A stretch of DNA of 64,000 bases from assembly GCF_030524025.1 (NCBI RefSeq), contig NZ_JAUNHI010000010.1, forward strand, positions 1 to 64,000. The letters are read 5' to 3'. The stretch comes from Actinomyces sp. GTDB taxonomy: Bacteria; Actinomycetota; Actinomycetes; Actinomycetales; Actinomycetaceae. Position numbers and translations under genes: made by a program. Below, piece after piece: positions 49,903 to 57,588 of the stretch; position 1 is the first letter of the stretch, and each line of letters opens with the position of its first letter. The notes below the pieces were generated by a model. The model did no database searches. It was not told where the DNA came from and saw only the letters and a program-made list of their open reading frames with translations.

Positions 49903-50847
49903 ATGAGGACCACACACGTACTCGCGACCGCCCTGCTTGCCGCGGTGCCGCTCGTCGGCGCCTCGACCGCGCAGGCCGCTCCAGCCGCCGCCGAGCCGGC
50001 CGGCCAGGTGGCGGGCACCGTGCTGCCCGCCGCGGTGAGCGCCGAGGGCGCGCTGTACGCCGAGACGATCCTGGCCAGGGTCAACGAGCTGCGTGCGAGC
50101 CTGGGCCTGGACCCGGTCACCCGCTACGTCGAGCTCGACACCGTGGCACAGGAGTGGTCCGAGCAGATGGTCGCCCAGGACGTCCTGGCGCACCGCCCCT
50201 CCTTCTCCGAGGCCTATCCCTCGGGGTGGAGCGCGGTCTCGGAGAACGTGGCCATGCGCCAGGACGCTCTGACCGGCGACATCGGCGGGAGCATCTTCGA
50301 GCAGTGGCTCAACTCCCCGGGCCACTACGCCAACATGACCGACCCGGGGACCAACGCCATCGGCATCGGCATCGCCTACGACGCCTCCACCGGCTCGTGG
50401 TACGCCACCCAGAACTTCGCGACCTACTCCGAGGCCGAGGCCGAGGCCGCCGGGCTGACGCCGGCCGGCAGCGCCAGCACGACGACCACGGCCAGCACCT
50501 CCCAGACCGAGGACGCCACCCCGGCCCAGGATGCTGCCACCGAGGACACCGCCACCGAGCAGGCCCCTGCCGCACCGACCACGGACGCGGCGACCGAGAC
50601 CGCCCAAGCCACGGCGACGGCGACGGACGCCCCGCTGGCCTACGCCGCCACGGAGAGCCCGGCGGCGGTCGCCGCGACCGGTACGACCGATGACGTGGCG
50701 GAGCGTGCGGTCGTGGCGACTGTCGCCGCACAGACCTCCACCCGCCCGAACATGCCTGCCACGGGTGCCAGCCTGGCCGCCGCGGCCGTCGCGCTGGCCG
50801 CCGTGACCGCCGGCGTCATCGTGCTGCGCCTGCGCCGTCGGGCCTGA
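49903..50847 (+). CDS. Sortase-anchored CAP/SCP-domain protein
   Basis: The 314-residue protein has a signal peptide (RTTHVLATALLAAVPLVGAS, cleavage near AQAAP) and one CAP/SCP domain (about 45–165). The domain shows ILARVNELRASLGLDPV, VAQEWSEQMVAQDVLAHRP, SENVAM and WLNSPGHYANMTDPGTNAIG, with the two His and two Glu of the CAP cavity. A long Thr/Ala/Glu/Asp stalk follows (about 170–285), then MPATG, a hydrophobic helix and RLRRRA. MPATG is a near-LPxTG sorting motif. ATG 49903 is preceded by GAGGAAGAGGAC; an earlier in-frame start adds 58 residues with no signal-peptide role. The function of bacterial CAP domains is poorly known. Confidence 0.87.
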   Translation: MRTTHVLATALLAAVPLVGASTAQAAPAAAEPAGQVAGTVLPAAVSAEGALYAETILARVNELRASLGLDPVTRYVELDTVAQEWSEQMVAQDVLAHRPSFSEAYPSGWSAVSENVAMRQDALTGDIGGSIFEQWLNSPGHYANMTDPGTNAIGIGIAYDASTGSWYATQNFATYSEAEAEAAGLTPAGSASTTTTASTSQTEDATPAQDAATEDTATEQAPAAPTTDAATETAQATATATDAPLAYAATESPAAVAATGTTDDVAERAVVATVAAQTSTRPNMPATGASLAAAAVALAAVTAGVIVLRLRRRA

Positions 50848-50873
50848 GCCGCCCAAGACGCCCGAGAACCCAC

Positions 50874-51089
50874 GAGGTCGACACCAGACCGGTGGGGGGG
50901 GGCGCCCCGCGCGGGGGCCCCCCCCCCGCGGGGGGCGCGCCCAACACGAGTTTTTGTTTGTGGGGGGGGGGGGGCGCCGCGCGCGGGGGGCCGCGCCCCG
51001 CCCCCCCCCCCCCACACCCCCCGCGTCCCACCCCCGCCGGGGGGGTCCCCCCCCCGGGCGGCCCCCCCCACCGGTCTCGTGTCGACCTC
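50874..51089. repeat. Inverted repeat enclosing a G/C homopolymer tract
   Basis: GAGGTCGACACCAGACCGGT (50874 on) is mirrored by ACCGGTCTCGTGTCGACCTC (to 51089), 27 bp each with one mismatch counting the G/C run. Between them lie about 160 bp of runs such as 12 G, 14 C, 9 C and 8 C, broken by one AACACGAGTTTTTGTTTG. It follows the CAP gene and could be a terminator. The homopolymers look more like low-quality or misassembled sequence at a strong hairpin than natural DNA. Confidence 0.7.
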
Positions 51090-51122
51090 ATTCCAGATGA
51101 TTCTGTGGGGCCCGGGATGCCG

Positions 51123-51590
51123 TCACAGGACGTAGCGGTACAGGCCGGAGCCCCGTGCGTAGTACAGGTGGGAGTCGGCGCCCAGCGTCAGGGAGTGCAC
51201 GTAGATCTTGCCCTCCGGGCCGGTGTGGAAGTCGGCCCGGACCCGTGGCGTGCCCAGCGCCCCATTGAGGGCGGTCACCGCCTGCAGGGGTCCAGCCATG
51301 ACGCCGCACCGCCCGGCTCGACAGGTCGAAGGCGAGGACGACCGGACCGTCCTGCGCGCCGCCGCCGGCGCGGGCGCTCAGGCCGAGGTACACCGTGCCG
51401 TCGCGGTGGGCCAGCGACACCGGCCGCCGTCCGGCAACGGCCTCGACGGGGGCGCCCGTGGTGTCGGTCAGCTCAGACAAGGGGTAGGTGACGATCTCAT
51501 TGGTGCCGGCGTCGAAGACCGACAGGGCGCCGTCGGCCGCATTGTGGTCAGCGGGCACCCGCACCCGCTCGGTGCCGGCGCGCGCACGCT
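51123..51590 (-). pseudogene. C-terminal fragment of a beta-propeller-like protein, frameshifted
   Basis: On the minus strand one frame gives VRVPADHNAADGALSVFDAG, VTYPLSELTDTTGAPVEAVA, VSLAHRDGTVYLGLSAR and PVVLAFDLSSRAV. It then breaks near 51300. A second frame continues AVTALNGALGTPRVRADFHT, then GPEGKIYVHSLTLGADSHL and YYARGSGLYRYVL, stopping at 51123. The blade-like repeats (GTVYLG, GKIYVH) suggest the end of a propeller-type protein. There is no N-terminus, signal peptide or start codon; sequence before about 51590 is unrelated. It is a relic lying between two surface-protein genes. Confidence 0.7.
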
Positions 51591-51748
51591 AGCCCCGGAC
51601 ACCGAGAGTTTCCTGTATGAGGACTGTCAACGACCCCATGTCTCGTGATGCCGGTAACTCTCTGCGTGACCACCTGGTGGTGGGAGGTCCGAATGTGATT
51701 GGGTGACTCCTACCTATGTGTTGCTGCCCAGAGCGGAGAGGAGGGACC

Positions 51749-52435
51749 ATGACGACCACGCGTCTGATCACTGCGGCCCTGCTCCTCGTCGTGCCCGTGC
51801 TGGTCTCCTCCACGGCCTGGGCCGCCCCCACCGAGGACGGGCGGGCCCGCGCAGTCGGCGTCGCCGAGGCCGCGACCGGCTCGACCGGCTCGATCGTCTC
51901 GGAGGTCGCGGTGGCGGACACCGACACCACCGGGCAGGACGAGTCGGGTCAGCAGGCCGGCGACCAGGCCACGACCTCCGACCAGGAGCCCGTCCTCGCC
52001 CCGACGACCTCGGCGAGCCCCGAGCCCTCGGGGACCGAGGAGCCGGCGGCGACCTCCCCGGAGGCCGAGCCCGAGCCCACGGCCAGCCCGACCACCCAGG
52101 AGCCGAGCCCCTCGGCCACCTCGACCACCTCGACCTCCCAGGCCGCGCAGGAGCCCAGCACCCAGCCCGACCCCACGGCGAGCACGTCCTCGGCGGCGTC
52201 GAGCGCAGCGGCGTCCACCAGCTCCTCGCCGGGACGGAGCCCCGCGGGAGGCGGCGGTGAGGCCGTCACCAGCAGCGCGGCGGCGCAGATCGCCACGACC
52301 GAGGAGGGTGGGGGCACCCTGTTCTCCTCATCGCTGCCGGTCACGGGTGCCGGCATGCTCGCCGCCCTCATGGCGGTCAGCGCCGCCGTGCTGGGATTCG
52401 GCGGGCTCATGCTGCTGCGCCGTCGCTCCGCCTGA
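51749..52435 (+). CDS. Small sortase-anchored, Ser/Thr/Pro-rich stalk protein
   Basis: The 228-residue protein has a signal peptide (TTTRLITAALLLVVPVLVSS, cleavage near AWAAP). A 160-residue disordered stalk made of Ser, Thr, Ala, Glu and Pro follows, with short PEP/SPT repeats (SPEPSGTEEP, SPEAEPEPTASP). Then come LPVTG, a membrane helix and LRRRSA. There is no recognisable ligand domain, so it may be a spacer or mucin-like coat protein, or a pilus-like minor component. ATG 51749 has GGAGAGGAGG. Upstream, GTGAT/GTAAC/GTGAC sequences (51645–51707) resemble those of the other wall-protein genes. The stalk and sorting signal resemble the protein cut by the left edge. Confidence 0.82.
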   Translation: MTTTRLITAALLLVVPVLVSSTAWAAPTEDGRARAVGVAEAATGSTGSIVSEVAVADTDTTGQDESGQQAGDQATTSDQEPVLAPTTSASPEPSGTEEPAATSPEAEPEPTASPTTQEPSPSATSTTSTSQAAQEPSTQPDPTASTSSAASSAAASTSSSPGRSPAGGGGEAVTSSAAAQIATTEEGGGTLFSSSLPVTGAGMLAALMAVSAAVLGFGGLMLLRRRSA

Positions 52436-52526
52436 GCCGTGGCGATGAGCACCCGGCGTGAGTGTCCGGGGCGATGCACCTGACCAGCACCCCAACGCCT
52501 GTCGCACCGGGCCCTGGCAGCGTCGG

Positions 52527-53252
52527 TCAGGCGGGCAACGGCCCCTCGACCCAGGCGGTCTCGCCCGGCCCCAGCCCCGGCAGCGCCTCCCCGGACACGA
52601 TGACGTCGGCGCGCAGCCAGGGCCTGTCGGCGGCGAAGAAGCGGCGTTCGGCGTCCATCCACCAGTGCCAGAAGGCGACGGTCTCCTCGGCGTCGCCGTT
52701 GGCGCCCTCCTCAGTGTCTCGCGCGATGCCGCGTGCCTCGGCGACCTCGTCGTCGGTCTGGACCCACACGTGCAGGTCGATGAGATCCGTGACGGCACGC
52801 ATCCCCGCGCCGGTGCCCTCGACCACCACCAGTGGCGCTCCGCCGGGGATGACGAGCGCGCCGGCTCGCCCGTGTGCCGGCCAGGCCGGGGGAGTGAGGT
52901 TGAGGGCGCCGGTGCGGTGGATCTCGGTGAGCGCGGCCACAAGCAGGTGGTCCCACGCGAAGAGCGGCTCGTTCCAGTCCAGGTCGTCGACGTGCAGGAT
53001 CCTGGTGCCCGGCACCGCCGCGGCCAGGGCGGAGGCCAGACTCGACTTGCCCGAGCCTCCGCGGCCATCCATCGCAATGATGGCCGGGCGGCCCTCGGGC
53101 GTGCCGGCGCGTCGGCTCAGGTAGGCGGCCAGCTCGACGGTCGTACTCGCCAGCCATGCGGACACCGGGTGCTCGCCCGGCTGGAGAGCCACGCGGTCAC
53201 GTGCGGGCAGGCTACAGCGCCCGGGCGGGGTGATGGGGGTATCCGTCGTCAT
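52527..53252 (-). CDS. P-loop kinase related to uridine kinase
   Basis: The 241-residue protein has a Walker A MDGRGGSGKSSLASALA (about 62–78), a VDDLDWNEPLFAWDH stretch after strand 2 (about 93–107) and VVVEGTGAG (about 142–150). This is the layout of uridine/phosphoribulokinase-like kinases. The lid region holds DLHVWVQTDDEVAEARGIAR and a Trp-rich FWHWWMDAERRFFAADRPW. The substrate could be a nucleoside or another small alcohol; family assignment is firmer than function. ATG 53252 has TACAGT 6 nt upstream. It diverges from the amidohydrolase gene, which also has TACAGT near its start. Confidence 0.82.
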   Translation of the reverse strand: MTTDTPITPPGRCSLPARDRVALQPGEHPVSAWLASTTVELAAYLSRRAGTPEGRPAIIAMDGRGGSGKSSLASALAAAVPGTRILHVDDLDWNEPLFAWDHLLVAALTEIHRTGALNLTPPAWPAHGRAGALVIPGGAPLVVVEGTGAGMRAVTDLIDLHVWVQTDDEVAEARGIARDTEEGANGDAEETVAFWHWWMDAERRFFAADRPWLRADVIVSGEALPGLGPGETAWVEGPLPA

Positions 53253-53258
53253 GGTGCC

Positions 53259-53264
53259 ACTGTA
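53259..53264 (-). promoter_or_regulatory. Leaderless -10 element of the kinase gene
   Basis: TACAGT on the minus strand ends 6 nt before ATG 53252. Confidence 0.6.
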
Positions 53265-53317
53265 GACAGGGGTGGCCGGGTCAGGCCCTGGCCGCGCGAG
53301 CCGAGGAGCCTCGGGGT

Positions 53318-53323
53318 TACAGT
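53318..53323 (+). promoter_or_regulatory. Leaderless -10 element of the amidohydrolase gene
   Basis: TACAGT ends 5 nt before GTG 53329. Confidence 0.5.
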
Positions 53324-53328
53324 GCCAT

Positions 53329-54939
53329 GTGCCCGCCTTGCTCATCACCGACACCCGCATCGTCCCTTTCCGCTCCCGATCGGCCCTGGCCCGCCTGCGT
53401 GCCGCCGGCGCCGGGGCGCCTCCGCGGCCCCCGTCATCGGCGAGCCCGGAACCGGTCGACGTGCGCCTGCGCGACGGCGTCGTCGTCGAGATCGGGCCGG
53501 GCCTGGCCTGCCAGGGTGACGAGGTGCTCGAGGCCGACGGCGGCTTCCTCATCCCCGGCCTGTGGGACGCCCATGCCCACCTCGACCTCGAGGCCGCCCG
53601 CGCCGGCCGCCTCGACACCGCGGCCACGCGCAGTGCCAAGGAGGCGCTCGAGATCGTGGCCCGCGCACTGCGCGAGCTGCCCGCAACCGGCCCGCGCACG
53701 ATCCAGGGCTTCGGCCACCGCCTGTCCGCCTGGCCTCGAGTGCCGACCATCGCCGAGCTCGACGAGGTCACCGGCGAGGTCCCCACAGTCCTCATCTCCG
53801 GGGACGTCCACTCCGGATGGGTCAACTCCGCGGCGCTGAGGATCCTCAGCCTGCCCGGTGCCGGGCCGGCTGCCCCCGGTGAGCCCATGCGTGAGGACCC
53901 GTGGTTCGCCCTCCTGGACCGCCTCGACGAGATCCCCGGAACCCGCGAGCTGCGCGAGGCCGGCTACCGGCGCGTCCTGGAGCGGGCGGTCGCCGACGGG
54001 ATCACCGGCGTGGTCGACATGAGCTGGGCGCCCGACCCGCAGGACTGGCCCCGGCGCCTGCATGCCCTGGCGGCCGAGGCGTCGCTGGTCACTCCTCGGA
54101 TCCGCTCCGCGGTCTACCGCGAAGGCCTGGGCCGGCGCATCGAGGCGGGGCTGCGCACGGGCGATCCCCTGCCCGGCTCGCCCCTGGCCGGCGACGGGCA
54201 GCCCCTGCTCACCCAGGGTCCCCTCAAGGTCATCGCCGACGGCTCGATGGGCACCGCCAGCGCCCACATGCGCGACCCCTACCCGGCGGCCCTCGGCCTG
54301 GAGCACCCCTGCGGCGTGGCCAACATCAGCCGCCAGGAGCTGACCGAGCTGATGGCCCGGGCCCACCGCGCGGGCTTCGAGACGGCGATCCACGCCATCG
54401 GTGACGCCGCTGTCGACGACGTCGCCGCCGCCTTCGCCGCCTCAGGCGCCGCCGGCCGCCTCGAGCACGCCCAGCTCCTTCCCGCCGACGCCGCCCTGCC
54501 GGGTGGGGCGCTCGCCCGCCTTGTGGACCACGGGGTCGAGCTGTCGGTCCAGCCGGCCCACCTCATCGACGACTGGGCGGCGGTCGGCCGGGTGTGGCCG
54601 GGTCTGGAGGGGCGGACCTACGCCTTCGCCGACATGGTCCGCGCCGGCGCCCTCCTGCACCTGGGCTCGGACGCCCCGGTGGCGCCCCTGGACCCGTGGC
54701 TCGCCATGTCCGCCGCCGTGGGCCGGGCGACCCCCGACGGGCGGGTATGGTCCCCCGAGCAGCGTCTGAGCGCCGAGGAGGCGCTGGCCGCCTCGGTCGA
54801 CGGTGCGGGGGCGGTGGCGGTCGGCTCAGCGGGGGACCTGGCGCTGGTCGAGTGCGACCCGCTGCTCCTCGACGCCGAGGAGCTCGCCGGGCTGCGACCG
54901 GTGGCGACCGTTGTGGCCGGGGCCGTGCACCGGCGCTGA
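53329..54939 (+). CDS. Amidohydrolase family protein (YtcJ-like)
   Basis: The 536-residue protein has the amidohydrolase fold. There is a metal-binding FLIPGLWDAHAHLDLEA (HxH, about residues 80–90), LISGDVHSGWVNSAAL, the Lys-containing LKVIADGSMGTASAHM (about 300–315), IHAIGDAAVDDV (metal His, about 358–370) and the final Asp in HLGSDAPVAPLDPW (about 448–461). That order is characteristic of amidohydrolase_3 / YtcJ proteins, which hydrolyse amides of largely unknown identity. GTG 53329 is supported by the -10 spacing. It stands alone and is followed by the 23-bp repeats. Confidence 0.88.
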   Translation: MPALLITDTRIVPFRSRSALARLRAAGAGAPPRPPSSASPEPVDVRLRDGVVVEIGPGLACQGDEVLEADGGFLIPGLWDAHAHLDLEAARAGRLDTAATRSAKEALEIVARALRELPATGPRTIQGFGHRLSAWPRVPTIAELDEVTGEVPTVLISGDVHSGWVNSAALRILSLPGAGPAAPGEPMREDPWFALLDRLDEIPGTRELREAGYRRVLERAVADGITGVVDMSWAPDPQDWPRRLHALAAEASLVTPRIRSAVYREGLGRRIEAGLRTGDPLPGSPLAGDGQPLLTQGPLKVIADGSMGTASAHMRDPYPAALGLEHPCGVANISRQELTELMARAHRAGFETAIHAIGDAAVDDVAAAFAASGAAGRLEHAQLLPADAALPGGALARLVDHGVELSVQPAHLIDDWAAVGRVWPGLEGRTYAFADMVRAGALLHLGSDAPVAPLDPWLAMSAAVGRATPDGRVWSPEQRLSAEEALAASVDGAGAVAVGSAGDLALVECDPLLLDAEELAGLRPVATVVAGAVHRR

Positions 54940-54968
54940 GCCGCCCGGCGTCCGGAACCTGCACCTCG

Positions 54969-55026
54969 CCGAGATCGGGACATATGACACCTCGAGATCG
55001 GGACATATGTTCTGATCTCGAGCTTC
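54969..55026 (+). repeat. Two units of the 23-bp repeat plus an inverted half unit
   Basis: CGAGATCGGGACATATGACAC and CTCGAGATCGGGACATATG begin 23 bp apart (GAGATC at 54971 and 54994). Then TGATCTCGAGCTT (55013 on) is an inverted half unit. The array lies 30 bp past the amidohydrolase stop. Confidence 0.9.
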
Positions 55027-55212
55027 GGCGAGCACTGCCCCGACGCACGCCGGCACATGGACAGTCGCCGTGGACATACGGGCCATCGCGGTCGACCGGT
55101 CGAAGCCGACCAGCCCAGCCCGCGGCCCCACCCCTGGGAATCGATCATCTAGGGTGAACCTTCTGCGGCGTCCGAAGGTGCGGCGCCGGCGTCAAGTGAC
55201 GGGAGGTCAACA

Positions 55213-55596
55213 ATGAGTGGGCGGGAGGTCGAGCTGGGTCCCGGTGCGGACTGGGCCGGCGAGCCGGTCAGTGGGGGCGAGGCCGTCGATGGGGCCGTGG
55301 CCGAGGCTGGGGACGGTGCCCGCCCCGGGCAGGTGGTGCTCACCGGTGAGCTGCGCTGTGCCGACGAGGAACAGGCGGCCAGGGTGCGTCGTTACCTGCC
55401 GCGCCACATCGAGCTGAGCCGTGCCGAGCCCGGATGCCTGTCCTTTGAGGTCACCGCGACCGGCGACCCACTCCTGTGGCGGGTGGAGGAGGCCTTCGTC
55501 GACGAGGAGGCCTTCGCGCGCCACCAGGCGCGGGTCGCCGCCAGCCAGTGGGGCCGGAAGACGCAGGGTATCGAGCGCCGTTACGAGATCCGCTGA
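55213..55596 (+). CDS. Small ABM-type (antibiotic biosynthesis monooxygenase-like) protein
   Basis: The 127-residue protein has a variable acidic N-terminus (1–38) followed by one dimeric alpha/beta-barrel domain. The domain shows VVLTGELRCADEEQAARVRR, LPRHIELSRAEPGCLSFEVT (the EPGC…FEV signature, about 72–83) and WRVEEAFVDEEAFARHQA with the family Glu and His. Members are quinol monooxygenases (YgiN), haem-degrading enzymes or stress proteins; the short form here best fits YgiN-like. Upstream, TAGGGT at 55149–55154 may be the -10 and GGGAGG precedes the ATG. No partner is next to it. Confidence 0.8.
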   Translation: MSGREVELGPGADWAGEPVSGGEAVDGAVAEAGDGARPGQVVLTGELRCADEEQAARVRRYLPRHIELSRAEPGCLSFEVTATGDPLLWRVEEAFVDEEAFARHQARVAASQWGRKTQGIERRYEIR

Positions 55597-55747
55597 CCGG
55601 CGCCAGGCACGGTTCTCAGCCTCGGCTTTGGACGGGCCTGGTGCCGATGGGTGGCGGTTCTGCCGTGCCGATGCCAGGGGCCCTGGTCGACACCGCCAGG
55701 ATGTCCTGTCAAACCGGTTGGGGGAGGTATTGCCTAGCCGGCTCGTC

Positions 55748-55753
55748 TAGCCT
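55748..55753 (+). promoter_or_regulatory. Leaderless -10 element of the 4-TM protein gene
   Basis: TAGCCT ends 6 nt before ATG 55760. Confidence 0.6.
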
Positions 55754-55759
55754 GACTGT

Positions 55760-57265
55760 ATGAGCGACTCGATGTCCTACCCGCCCTCGTCGACTCCGCC
55801 TGACCGCGCCGACCTTCCGGCCCCGGCCTATGCCGCCGCGGCCCCGGTGCCAGGGGTCCAGGGGAGCGCCTCGCCGGGGCTGCGGGCGGGCACACGGCTC
55901 CTGCTGCTCCTGGTCGGTGCGGGTGGCATCGTCGTTCTCCTCCTCAGCCTGTTCCTCCCGGTCTTCGAGGGGCCGGGCGGGGGAGTGGCCCTGACATCCC
56001 AGAGTCGGCCCGTGGTGATCTACACGGTTCTGGTCATCCTGACCGTCCTCGGCCTCGCGCTGGAGCTGGCGCCGTGGCGGGTCGCTCGGTGGGGCCTGGT
56101 CAGTCTCATGGTCACCTCCACCCTCATCGCGGGGCTCATGGCCCTCCTGGCACTGGGGACCCGGTCGAGGCTCGACGGTGCCCTGGACATCACGAGCGTC
56201 GGTGCGGGGATCTACTTCATGTGGGCCGCGGCTCCCTTGTTCCTCGTCCTGGCGATCCTCGCGCTGCTGGCCCTCCTCGCCGGACGGAAGCGCGGCCGTC
56301 GCTCTCCCGAGCCCACCGGGGCCGTGTCCGGCTACCCGGCTCAGTCGACAGCAGTTCCGCAGGCCTCGGAGTGGGTCGATGCGTCGAGCATCGTGGCCGA
56401 CGGCGGGCCCGCGAGTTGGGGCGGCGCGGGGCGGCCCGAGGCGGCTCAGTCGAGCCTGCCCTCTCCGGCCGATGCCTCCGGCGCGCCGGGGACGGCCTGG
56501 AGCGGCCGGTCAGTGGCCGCGCATGCCGGTCAGCGTGCGGCGGCCTACGACGAGGCCGCCGCTGCGCAGGCCGCGCTCGCCCACGAGGCGCCCACGATGG
56601 CCATGCAGACCCGCTCCGGCGTCGAGCGTTGGGCCGCTCCGGAGCCTGCCCGCGGCCAGGCCGCTCCGGGAGCAGGCCCCGAGCCGGCCGCCCCGGGGGA
56701 GCCGACCTCCGCGCAGGTCGCCTACGAGGATGCACAGCACAACCAGACCGCCCTCACCCAGACCCTGACGACCGGCACCAACCAGCCGGTGGGCTCCTCC
56801 ACGACGGCGCAGGGCGCTGCCGGTGGGCAGCCCTCGGAGCAGCCGTTCCCCGGTCCGCAGGGTCCCCAGGGCGGAGCACCGCCTTCGGCGAACTCTGCCT
56901 ACGCCGCCGCCATGGCCAGTCAGTCGGCGCTGACCCAGGCGGTTCCCGCCGGTGGGTGGCGGGAGGCAGTGGCGCAGCAGCCGACCTCGCCCCCCGCTCC
57001 GGGCGCGAACCAGGCAGCGTCTGCTGCCCCGGGCGCGAACGAGGCGGCGCCCGCCGCTCCGGCGGCCGCCGTCCAGTCCTACGGGATCATGGGAGATCCT
57101 GCCGGGGTGCGTCCTCACCCCGATGAGGCGGTACCGGCCTCAGGGTCGGCCCCGGAAGGAGCCGACCATCCCGGGACGCCTGCTCAGGAGGCTCACGGGG
57201 CGGACGTCAACGCGATGCCCACCCAGGTGCTGCCCACCGGCAGTCGCACCCCCTGGAGGGACTGA
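55760..57265 (+). CDS. Four-helix membrane protein with a long repetitive cytoplasmic tail
   Basis: I do not recognise this 501-residue protein. Four hydrophobic segments lie between about residues 40 and 180 (LLLLLVGAGGIVVLLLSLFL, VVIYTVLVILTVLGLALEL, WGLVSLMVTSTLIAGLMALL, FLVLAILALLALLAG), ending in the basic GRKRGRRSPEP. The remaining ~315 residues are Ala/Pro/Gln/Gly-rich. At least three times they contain a unit like AYxxAxxxQxALTQ (AAAYDEAAAAQAALAHEAP, VAYEDAQHNQTALTQTLTTG, AYAAAMASQSALTQAVPAGG), plus a double PGANxAA phrase. The tail is probably disordered and cytoplasmic, as in some septum or pole proteins. Leaderless start. Confidence 0.75.
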   Translation: MSDSMSYPPSSTPPDRADLPAPAYAAAAPVPGVQGSASPGLRAGTRLLLLLVGAGGIVVLLLSLFLPVFEGPGGGVALTSQSRPVVIYTVLVILTVLGLALELAPWRVARWGLVSLMVTSTLIAGLMALLALGTRSRLDGALDITSVGAGIYFMWAAAPLFLVLAILALLALLAGRKRGRRSPEPTGAVSGYPAQSTAVPQASEWVDASSIVADGGPASWGGAGRPEAAQSSLPSPADASGAPGTAWSGRSVAAHAGQRAAAYDEAAAAQAALAHEAPTMAMQTRSGVERWAAPEPARGQAAPGAGPEPAAPGEPTSAQVAYEDAQHNQTALTQTLTTGTNQPVGSSTTAQGAAGGQPSEQPFPGPQGPQGGAPPSANSAYAAAMASQSALTQAVPAGGWREAVAQQPTSPPAPGANQAASAAPGANEAAPAAPAAAVQSYGIMGDPAGVRPHPDEAVPASGSAPEGADHPGTPAQEAHGADVNAMPTQVLPTGSRTPWRD

Positions 57266-57364
57266 GGCGCCCCGCGCTCAGCAGCCCTCCGTCGCGCCCT
57301 GCTCCCGGCATGCCAGATCGACGATTCCACGGGGTGGGGTGGGAGGTGCGGGCTGAGCGCACCT

Positions 57365-57491
57365 GTCCGGGGTCTGCGTCACGGGTCCGGGGCTGGCCTG
57401 GCGTCGTGAGTCCGGGGCTGGCGACATGAGTCCGGGGCTGCGTCGGTGAAAGCGGGGATCTGCGGTGATTCCGGGGCAGAGAGCCCCGGAC
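57365..57491 (+). repeat. Array of GTCCGGGGCTG repeats with an inverted copy
   Basis: GTCCGGGG starts at 57365, 57385, 57410 and 57430, mostly as TGAGTCCGGGGCTG, with a fifth (TTCCGGGG) at 57469. The last pairs with GCCCCGGA (57483–57490) in an 8-bp hairpin with an AGAGA loop. It occupies most of the 323-bp gap before the LLM gene; the other repeats could pair with the same arm. Confidence 0.65.
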
Positions 57492-57588
57492 TTGCCGACC
57501 GCCCGCCACCGCCGGCGCCGCCGGTCTGAGGTGGCGAGGGTCACGCTCATGCGGGAACAAGTCCACCCCTCGAGTAGTTGAATGTTGC

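Noticed and set aside
10121-55026. The 23-bp repeats as a CRISPR array
   Set aside because: Units abut with no unique spacers, arrays hold at most three units, and there are no cas genes in the window.
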